Below, piece after piece: positions 56,380-64,000 of a stretch of 64,000 bases of DNA. The notes below the pieces were generated by a model, which saw only the letters and a list, made by a program, of their open reading frames with translations, was not told the origin of the DNA and did no database searches. A program made the translations under genes and the position numbers. Numbering within the stretch: position 1 is the stretch's first letter; the number at the start of each line of letters is the position of its first letter. Origin of the DNA: Arabidopsis thaliana (Eukaryota > Streptophyta > Magnoliopsida > Brassicales > Brassicaceae); NCBI RefSeq assembly GCF_000001735.4, contig NC_003074.8, positions 20,653,261 to 20,717,260 on the forward strand, in the 5' to 3' direction.

Positions 56380-58161
56380 ATGGAGACCAGCATCGCGTGC
56401 TACTCACGTGGGATCCTTCCCCCAAGTGTCTCTTCTCAACGATCCTCTACATTGGTCTCTCCTCCTTCCTACTCCACATCCTCCAGCTTCAAGGTTCGTT
56501 ATCCTTTGCACTTATGCTTATCTTCAGTGTAGGATTTGTTCAGTACTAGTGATTACTAATTGTAATAATTTGATAAAAGCAGCGTCTAAAATCGAGCTCA
56601 ATCTTCGGAGATTCACTACGATTAGCACCAAAATCGCAACTTAAAGCCACAAAAGCTAAGAGCAATGGTGCTTCAACTGTGACCAAATGTGAAATTGGCC
56701 AAAGCTTGGTTGAGTAACACAAAGACTCAATCTTTATTCAAATTCTGTATTATGAAGATTCCATCTTTCAGTTAAAGTTTCTTACTTTTGAATGTATAGG
56801 AAGAGTTTTTGGCACAAGCAACTCCTGACAAGGGATTGAGAACTTTGCTGATGTGTATGGGAGAAGCATTGAGAACAATAGCTTTTAAAGTTAGAACAGC
56901 TTCTTGCGGTGGAACAGCTTGTGTTAATTCCTTTGGTGATGAACAACTCGCTGTTGATATGCTTGCTGATAAGCTTCTCTTTGAGGTTTTTTGTTACATT
57001 TTGAATTAACTTATGTCATAAGCTTTGTATCAGAAAAATGGTTCATTAGGTTTTGATTTGTGTATTGGTTTTATAGGCTTTGCAATACTCGCATGTGTGC
57101 AAGTATGCTTGCTCTGAAGAAGTACCTGAGCTTCAAGACATGGGAGGTCCAGTGGAAGGTTGGTTTTACATAAACTTAACTAACATTTCCGCTTCTTTAA
57201 ATCGCGCGAAAAATAGTTATCGAAAGAATATGAAATTTATTTGGACAGGTGGGTTTAGTGTTGCGTTTGATCCATTGGATGGATCAAGCATTGTGGATAC
57301 AAATTTCACTGTGGGAACCATATTCGGTGTTTGGCCTGGAGACAAGTTAACCGGAATCACTGGAGGAGATCAAGTGGCTGCAGCCATGGGAATCTACGGT
57401 CCACGAACCACTTATGTTTTGGCTGTTAAGGGCTTTCCAGGAACTCATGAGTTCTTGCTTCTTGATGAAGGTTTTGGTCTAGTCCTGTTTTATCAAGATT
57501 CCTTCTTTGGTAAGCTTTTAAACTAAGCTCAAAATTTTGCCTCAGGGAAATGGCAGCATGTAAAGGAGACAACAGAGATCGCAGAAGGGAAAATGTTCTC
57601 ACCAGGAAACTTAAGAGCCACATTCGACAACTCCGAATACAGCAAGGTTCTTGCTTTGGATCGATCTAACTTTAATCTTTGCTCAAATCTAATCCTCACT
57701 CTGAATGCTTTTCTTGTGAAATCAGCTGATTGATTACTACGTGAAAGAGAAATACACACTGCGATACACCGGAGGAATGGTTCCTGATGTTAACCAGGTT
57801 TGTTCTTCTTCAACACTATAACAGGATTTTTTCTACTTGTGACTGGAAACTTGACTTTAGTAGTAACTTGGGTTTTTGGCAGATTATTGTGAAGGAGAAA
57901 GGAATCTTCACAAATGTGACTTCTCCTACGGCTAAGGCAAAGTTGAGGCTGTTGTTTGAAGTGGCTCCTCTTGGCCTGCTCATAGAGAATGCTGGTGGAT
58001 TCAGCAGTGATGGACACAAGTCCGTGCTTGACAAGACCATCATCAACCTCGACGATAGAACTCAAGTTGCTTATGGCTCAAAGAACGAGATCATCCGCTT
58101 CGAAGAAACCCTTTATGGAACATCAAGACTCAAGAATGTTCCCATTGGAGTTACCGCTTAG
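56380..58161 (+). CDS. SBPASE: Sedoheptulose-1,7-bisphosphatase, chloroplast
   Basis: Eight exons: 56380-56493, 56583-56708, 56800-56985, 57077-57158, 57249-57470, 57546-57646, 57726-57797 and 57883-58161, giving 393 aa. Removes phosphate from sedoheptulose-1,7-bisphosphate in the regeneration phase of the Calvin-Benson cycle, in the stroma. The first 60-80 residues ([20 protein letters not shown], Ser-rich) form the transit peptide. The thioredoxin-regulated cysteine pair is in [17 protein letters not shown]. The metal- and substrate-binding motif is [13 protein letters not shown], and GGMVPDVNQ and [10 protein letters not shown] are further family signatures. AT3G55800 by gene order. Convergent with the pyruvate kinase gene, only 283 bases between stop codons. 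Confidence 0.96.
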
Positions 58162-58444
58162 AAACTCATTCAAAATAAGTGAATGCATGTTTATTTTTCC
58201 ATAAACCGGATAATCTACTTTTCCCTTGGTTTATAAGAGAAGCAACAAAACTTGTGATACAAGTTTTTTTTAAAAATTATTAGTTTGGTTTGGTGTTAAT
58301 CAAAATTTTAACAACTAAAAACAAATAATGAAATCTGTCTGAAACTTTATTATCATATGATCAAAAACAATGTTTAAGCCGAAATTAAAGTTCCATGACT
58401 TATTATTATTGAACCGAAAAAACTTAAACCGAAATAAAACTTGA
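58162..58444. other. Short convergent intergenic region
   Basis: 283 bases shared by the 3' UTRs of SBPASE and the pyruvate kinase gene; no other feature. Confidence 0.5.
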
Positions 58445-59976
58445 TTACTCAACGCTCACTATCTTCACAACAGAGGAACCATCAATCTTGTGCAACGCCA
58501 CAATCGAATCTCCATTCTTGCAAATTCCCTTCGTCTTCGCGAATCCGATAGCCAAATTAATCATCTCCTCCGTTGCATCTTTGTTTGAATCCCTAGCCGA
58601 TGATCCCGTCGCCACCACCGGAATAATCCCACGGTAAATCAAACCACGTCTCGCCACATGAGCCACCGAGTCCGAGCACGACATCTCTATATCATTCCCT
58701 TGAGCAATCTCAGGCACAATCACCGACAAAATCGGAACGCTCGGCCTGTATTTAGCCACAAGCTCCGCCGTGTAACCGCCTTTGGTGAGAACGACGATAG
58801 CCGACGCAAAAACACTCTGTGCCGTCGAAACAACTGAAGCAGCTAAGCTCTCGATCGGAGATAACGGTAACGAAAGCATTCCTAGGGTTTTCTTGTGGAG
58901 AATGTCGTAATCGATGAAATCCTCTGCTTCTTTACAGATCCTTGACATTGTTAGCACGGCAGCCTCAGGGTGAGCTCCTGCAGCGGTTTCTCCACTAAGC
59001 ATAACGCAATCTGTCCCGTCAAGAACAGCGTTTGCAACGTCAGTGGCTTCAGCTCTAGTCGGACGAGGAGATACTGTCATGGATTCAAGCATCTGTGTGG
59101 CTGTGACAACTGGTTTCCCAAGAGCATTAGCCATCTTGATCATTGTTTTCTGAGCAAGGAACATCTTTTCGATCTGAATCTCCATTCCAAGATCTCCTCT
59201 AGCCACCATGAAAGCATCAGAATTCTCCAGAATCTTTTCACAATTCATGACCCCTTCTTGATTCTCCACCTTTGACATGAGCATGATGTTCTTTGAGTGT
59301 TCTCCAAGTAACTTCCTAACTTCAGTTAGGTCAGATCCTTTACGAACAAAAGAAAGAGCGATGATGTCGATTTTGTTCGGAACTCCCCATTGGATGATAT
59401 CTTCTTTATCTTTCTCAGTAAGTGTTGGGAGATCAACTACAATTCCAGGAAGATTAACGTTTTTTCTTTCTCCTAGAATTGTAGAGTTCTCGCAACGGCA
59501 ACGAACAAGACCGAAAGACTTGTCACAGGACAAGACAGTTAAAGAGATTGTGCCGTCTGAACAGAGAATCACATCACCAGGTTTGACGTCCTCTGCAAGT
59601 TTCTTGTAGCTCATGGAGATAATGTTTGAATCTCCTTCTATCTTGTAATCAATTGAGATGGTGATCTCTTGACCTTGGTTTAGCTGTATCGGTTTGCCTT
59701 CTTTGAGAAAACCGGTTCGTATCTCAGGACCCTTTGTATCGAGCATGACGGCGCAGAGGATACCAGTGTTGTTCATGGCAGTTCGGAGATTATCGAGAGT
59801 TTCTTGTGGTAAGAGTGAGAACCATGGGAGAAATTGAACCGGGCTACGTTCATACCAGCCTTGAGAAGCTTCTCAATCATCTCCACCGATCTTGAAACCG
59901 GTCCAAGAGTACAAACTATCTTCGTCTTTGAACGGAGAGCTCCATTGGTTGCTCGGCCACCAAGTAACATCTCCAT
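58445..59976 (-). pseudogene. Cytosolic-type pyruvate kinase gene with an apparent frameshift
   Basis: Minus strand, no intron needed. Start at 59976 ([20 protein letters not shown]), then [32 protein letters not shown] and, after a frame change, MLDTKGPEIRTGF, ALSFVRKGSDL, DAFMVARGDLGMEI, TATQMLESM, RPTRAEATDVANAVLDGTD and MLSGETAAGAHPEAA; the C-terminal regulatory domain follows. Catalysis would convert phosphoenolpyruvate and ADP to pyruvate and ATP in the cytosol. Total 1532 bases is one short of a multiple of three. After SHSYH the frame reads [10 protein letters not shown] and stops; one extra base near 59806 would restore [13 protein letters not shown] as in related enzymes. Everything else is well kept. 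Either a recent null allele or pseudogene, a sequence error, or a gene saved by a small splice. Probably AT3G55810. Confidence 0.75.
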
Positions 59977-60083
59977 TGTGGAAACTTTCGAAAGATACGC
60001 AAAGAAAAATTAAGAGATTGAACTTTGAAAGACAGAGGAAATTAAGAGTTTGCTTGATGAAAATTATGATGAGCAGAGTCACG

Positions 60084-60091
60084 TATATATA
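60084..60091 (-). promoter_or_regulatory. TATA box of the pyruvate kinase gene
   Basis: TATATATA on the minus strand, about 110 bases upstream of the start codon at 59976. Confidence 0.55.
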
Positions 60092-60307
60092 GAAGGAGCG
60101 ATTTGAGATTTTCCATTTTACGTTGTGTTGTTTACATTATCGAATTTCCCATTTTCATGTTCGAATTTCTATTTGCCAAAAAAAAAATTGTTCGAATTTT
60201 CCTTTTACATGTTTGAAACTTTGAATTCCCATTTTGCTTTTTCCGTTTGATGGTTTAGTTTGTTTATTTTTAATGGTTTAGGCAATAATTTTTTCTATTT
60301 TGACATT

Positions 60308-60506
60308 AACAAATATTTTTGAGGAAAATGTTAAATGATAGATGAAAAATGTATAATTTTGAAATTATAAATTTTTTAAATGAAGTAATGTTATGACATT
60401 AAAAAATTAGGAATTTAACAAATATTTTCGAGTAAATGTTAAAAGATGGATGAAAAAAGTATACTGTTGAAATTATAAAATTTTAAATGAAGTAATGTTT
60501 TTACAT
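60308..60506. repeat. Tandem duplication of ~90 bases
   Basis: 60308-60399 and 60417-60506 are diverged copies: AACAAATATTTTTGAGG / AACAAATATTTTCGAG, then AAATGTTAAATGATAGATGA / AAATGTTAAAAGATGGATGA, then GAAATTATAAA and AAATGAAGTAATG in both. It lies in the divergent region between the pyruvate kinase gene and the FAS1 gene. Confidence 0.8.
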
Positions 60507-60780
60507 AAAAAAAAATAGTAATTTTCTATAGTGTTCGAAAATTCTCAAAATTTATTAAAATTAATATGATCTGACTATGGTCAAATCTCTACCTCAAAGT
60601 CAAGCAAAAAAATATGATTTGGGCCAAAATTATTAAAAGCCCACCCTAATCCAAATTTCGAGACGTTCTAACTTGTAAATTACGAATTCCTTTTTCCCAG
60701 ATCGAGCTTCATCTTCTTACTTCTCCCTCTAAAGAAAACCTTTAAGCAGCTCTATCGATGACATCAACGCAACAAAAACG

Positions 60781-61395
60781 ATGAAGAAACCTCATTTCTT
60801 GAAGAATCCAGTGTTTTTCCTATTTCTACTCATCACTGTTTCTTCCCTAACTATACTCATCTTCTCCTTTCTCAAATTACCGGAAACACCTCTCGCCGCC
60901 GGTAACCATCTCCGCAAACTCCGTTACGAGCTCACCGATGAACTCGGTTTATTCGGGAAGATGATGATCGAAATGCTACCAGAAGATCTGGTTTTCACTG
61001 CCTTCGTACCGTCGGAAAAATCATTCAGCCGAGATCTAGGGCTGAAATTAAACACTAGCCGTCCAATTAAATCCCACGAAGAAGACGACGACGGAGATAA
61101 CACATACGCCGTCGTATCGAGGATCATGAGTTTCGCGGTGGTTCCTTACAAAGTAGAAGAAGTAGACATAGGGAACGACGAAACGGCGTCGTATGAGTCG
61201 TTGAGTGGTTTCACACTTCAGATTTGGAGAAAAAGAAATGGTGGTGGATTAGTCGTTAATGGCGTTGAGACTGAGAAGATGGGATTAAAGAGAGGTAAAA
61301 TCATCGTACATATAATGAATGGTGTTGTAATGGATTCTGATTTCGCACAATCTATTGCTTCTTCTACTCCTAAAGACGAAGATGATGATCCATAG
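60781..61395 (+). CDS. FAS1 (fasciclin-like) domain membrane protein
   Basis: Intronless, 204 aa. An uncleaved-looking hydrophobic segment at about residues 11-30 (FFLFLLITVSSLTILIFSFL) makes it a signal anchor or signal peptide. One FAS1 domain follows: TAFVPSEKSFSRDLGL (the H1 box, usually TvFaPtD), a VVPYKVEEVDI strand, ASYESLSGFTLQI, GGGLVVNGVE and IIVHIMNGVVMD (the H2 box). Acidic stretches interrupt the domain (HEEDDDGDN) and end the protein (PKDEDDDP). There are no Pro/Hyp-rich arabinogalactan regions and no GPI tail, unlike classical FLA proteins. Likely cell-surface or endomembrane; function unknown. Probably AT3G55820. Confidence 0.85.
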   Translation: MKKPHFLKNPVFFLFLLITVSSLTILIFSFLKLPETPLAAGNHLRKLRYELTDELGLFGKMMIEMLPEDLVFTAFVPSEKSFSRDLGLKLNTSRPIKSHEEDDDGDNTYAVVSRIMSFAVVPYKVEEVDIGNDETASYESLSGFTLQIWRKRNGGGLVVNGVETEKMGLKRGKIIVHIMNGVVMDSDFAQSIASSTPKDEDDDP

Positions 61396-61840
61396 AGAAG
61401 AAGAAGAAGAAGAAGATTATTGTTTTGACTAAACAGAAAATTATTGACTTAATCATCCAATCAGAATCAGAGTTAAATTGTTTTTCTACCATATTTTTGT
61501 TTTTTTACTTTTAATCCCTCCACTAGCAAAACTCAAGTGGGACCCACAGAATAGCCTAAGGCAGTTTACCACGTCATCATGGAATCAGGAAAACGTCGAC
61601 GGTTGTGAGTATCACACGTGGCATTATGGTTTTCTCTTACTGTGCACCGTGCTACACCAGAAAAGAATTCGTCGTCTGATCTGCGAGATTATACGCCTAT
61701 AGAGAAAAAAGGCGATGATGACTAAAGAAGACTGAGTCGACTCGCTTTTGACACAGTTGACTTCTGAGACGTCTTTCTCTTCTTCATCTTCTTCAATCAT
61801 ACGCTTATCTATTTTTGGAAACTTGAATTCGTGATTTTAG
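61396..61840. promoter_or_regulatory. Intergenic region upstream of EPC1
   Basis: Contains a G-box CACGTG at 61615-61620 (ACACACGTGGCAT-type context) and CCACGTCATCAT near 61569, both ACGT-core motifs. The first part is the 3' UTR of the FAS1 gene. Confidence 0.5.
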
Positions 61841-63873
61841 ATGGGAGGAGGAGAAGTTAGTAAAGAGATGGGAGCTTGTTCATTAGCGTATCGTCGTGGA
61901 GATCAGAAATTACGCAAGTTCGTGACGGCGAGGAGTACTAAGTTTCTTCTATTTTGCTGCATCGCTTTCGTCTTGGTCACAATCGTTTGCCGATCTTCTC
62001 GTCCTTGGGTTAACAGTTCAATCGCCGTCGCAGATCGGATCTCCGGATCAAGGTCTGTACACACACACACGTTCTGAATCATCTACCTTACTATATGAGT
62101 CTAAATTTGATTTGGATCTCTAAATGGTAACTTTTGGTGAAGAAGACTAGATTCTTTTTTAGGAAATGAAATTTATGGAAAGTAAATTTTAGATAAGTGC
62201 AATTATAACTGCGATTCGTTTAACCTTTTTTGTCTTCATTCATTTCTTAAATTCATAATTAAACTGGAGATTCTTTGGCTTTACCGATTTGGTATGGTTT
62301 GTGTTGTTTCTCAGCTCTATTTATAAGCAAACTGTGTTCTTAAGCTCCTTGCTGTTAATGAATCTATGAATGCAAAAGCTACAATGATTCTGTGATTTAT
62401 ATAGACACTTTTGTATATCGAAAAGCAAATGAATTCATAATCTTTGCTATGTTAAGCTGGTGATATACGGTACATGTAGGTATGTGCAAAGGTTAGGAGT
62501 TATGGAGTAAATGTAATTTATAATTAAGTAGTTGATCTTTTGCTTTTGGTTTGACTGCATAATTTTGTGCTTTATTGTCTAATTTGATGAATTTCTTTAT
62601 CACATCCTGCAGGAAAGGTTATACACTTCTGATGAACACATGGAAGAGATATGATCTCTTAAAGAAGTCTGTTTCCCACTATGCATCATGTTCTAGGCTT
62701 GACTCTATCCACATTGTATGGAGTGAACCTAACCCTCCATCAGAGTCTCTGAAAGAGTATCTTCATAATGTTCTGAAGAAAAAGACTCGAGATGGGCATG
62801 AGGTTGAGCTGAGATTTGATATAAACAAAGAAGACAGTTTGAACAACAGATTTAAAGAGATTAAAGACTTGAAAACAGATGCTGTCTTCTCAATAGATGA
62901 TGATATCATATTTCCTTGTCACACGGTAGATTTTGCATTCAACGTTTGGGAAAGTGCTCCGGATACAATGGTGGGGTTTGTGCCCCGTGTGCATTGGCCT
63001 GAAAAATCGGTATGTCACTTTTTTATTGTTGGATATCTTCAAGAAGCTTCTTTATCAAATAACAGTACCAAAATAGTAAAAATGCGTTCTTTTTAAGTTG
63101 TTTGCTATTAGGGACTCTTTCACTGATCTGAAAATCGTAGGTCTCTCCCATTATTTAAGGAATTAATCATCTCTCTCTCTCCATCCAGATGGTCTAATAG
63201 CTAGTATTAATATTGAAAGAACTCTCTGTACATGGTGTTTGAATTGGTTCTGAAAGTTGACTTCAATTTTCTGCAGAATGATAAAGCCAATTACTACACC
63301 TACAGTGGATGGTGGTCTGTTTGGTGGAGTGGTACATATAGCATGGTACTCTCAAAGGCAGCCTTCTTCCACAAAAAATACCTCAGCCTTTACACAAATA
63401 GCATGCCAGCATCAATCAGGGAATTCACAACAAAGAACAGGTTCCTTATCACTTTCATTACCTATATGTTGTTTTTTGTATTCCTGAATGTGATTAAAGT
63501 GTACCCCACCTAAGTGTGAGATTAATTTAATAACAGGAACTGTGAAGATATTGCAATGTCATTCCTCATCGCAAATGCTACAAACGCTCCTGCTATATGG
63601 GTTAAAGGTAATTCTAAATCGCAGGCTACTTTGAGAACCATGTATTGCCTTGTGATTCTGATAATCTTTGATGATAAAGAGCATATCCTCCTCTTTTGGC
63701 CTGTTTTTGTAGGTAAAATATATGAAATCGGTTCAACTGGAATTAGTAGCATAGGAGGGCACACAGAAAAAAGAACACACTGCGTAAACCGGTTTGTGGC
63801 AGAATTTGGGAAAATGCCACTTGTATACACTTCCATGAAAGCCGTGGATAGCCGCAATTTATGGTTCTGGTGA
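61841..63873 (+). CDS. EPC1: Glycosyltransferase family 64 protein EPC1
   Basis: Five exons: 61841-62052, 62613-63009, 63277-63440, 63537-63607 and 63713-63873, giving 334 aa. Type II membrane protein of the Golgi: cytosolic N terminus, membrane anchor at about residues 34-51 (FLLFCCIAFVLVTIVC), then a GT64 (exostosin C-terminal-like) catalytic domain. Visible motifs: YTLLMNTWKRYDLLKKSV, IVWSEPNPP, the DxD-type nucleotide-sugar/metal site SIDDDIIFPC, GWWSVWWSGTYSMVLSKAAF, NCEDIAMSFLIANATNAPAI and the C terminus MKAVDSRNLWFW. Loss of EPC1 in Arabidopsis causes cells to separate (ectopically parting cells) and dwarfing; the acceptor is not settled in my knowledge. The whole coding region lies inside the window. 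Confidence 0.95.
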
Positions 63874-64000
63874 TTGCTGCTTTTGCATGGCAGTACATTT
63901 CCGCTGTCTCTTCCACTGGTTACTACTCTTCACGTTCTAGCTATGGACGGGTTTGACGCCAAGTAAGACTTAAAAACAGAACTGATCTTACTTTTACGGT
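63874..64000 (+). other. EPC1 3' UTR
   Basis: 127 bases after the stop to the end of the window; no other feature. Confidence 0.6.

Larger units (their letters stand above)
59977..60780. other. Divergent region between the pyruvate kinase and FAS1 genes
   Basis: Holds the pyruvate kinase leader and TATA box (minus strand) and the tandem duplication at 60308-60506. A site II pair lies near 60618-60645 (TTGGGCCAAAA and AAAGCCCACC), close to the FAS1 gene, whose promoter it may serve. Confidence 0.5.

Noticed and set aside
57080-57526. 148-aa open frame reading through an SBPASE intron
   Set aside because: Includes the retained 57159-57248 intron; splicing at GT/AG restores the conserved [11 protein letters not shown] sequence.
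59277-59609. 110-aa plus-strand open frame
   Set aside because: Antisense of the pyruvate kinase coding region.

Overview
The window is nuclear DNA of a crucifer. Compact genes have short AT-rich introns bounded by GT and AG, and the order of recognisable genes matches the lower arm of Arabidopsis thaliana chromosome 3 (roughly loci AT3G55665 to AT3G55830). Locus numbers here come from memory of that gene order, not from a search. Coding calls were made by joining exons at GT/AG sites so that phases close; the joined lengths agree with the known proteins I recall: UGT76F1 460 aa, UGT76F2 464, ProT2 439, LESV 578, WLIM2b 199, SBPase 393, EPC1 334.

Left third (1-17900). Three tandem, intronless S1-type self-incompatibility homologues (458, 7700, 10736) lie in partly duplicated segments. 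The downstream flank of the first copy was filled by a nested stack of DNA transposons (1285-6003). It comprises an outer TIR element, a Mutator-like element with a perfect 9-bp target duplication, a second TIR element flanked by TAA on both sides, a second copy of the MULE-like fold-back sequence, and two captured or trapped fragments of an F-box/FBD gene. A MITE lies in the promoter of S1 copy 2. Then come a PMEI/invertase-inhibitor gene, an uncharacterised plant-specific gene (293 aa) and about 3 kb of AT-rich spacer.

Middle (17900-42500). Two tandem UDP-glucosyltransferase genes, UGT76F1 and UGT76F2, are followed by a broken third copy of the first exon. Next are a DUF620 gene and MYB109 in convergent orientation, a 1.2-kb MULE with 10-bp target duplications and TIRs of about 350 bp, a long non-coding stretch holding MIR393B, and an initiator tRNA-Met gene. 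UGT76F1 (indole-3-pyruvate glucosylation) and miR393 (silencing of TIR1/AFB auxin receptors) both touch auxin, but nothing in the sequence links them.

Right third (42500-64000). This part is dense with housekeeping and metabolic genes: proline transporter ProT2, ribosomal protein L35a (with site II and telo-box promoter motifs), the starch-related LESV, actin-bundling WLIM2b, a GH17 protein with Asp in place of the catalytic acid Glu, a small glycine-rich secreted protein, a second initiator tRNA-Met, the Calvin-cycle enzyme SBPase, a cytosolic-type pyruvate kinase with an apparent one-base frameshift, a FAS1-domain membrane protein, and the GT64 glycosyltransferase EPC1, which ends just before the window edge. 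No wholly new gene system was found. The most unusual items are the nested transposon stack with its large fold-back arrays, the GH17 catalytic substitution and the pyruvate kinase frameshift.
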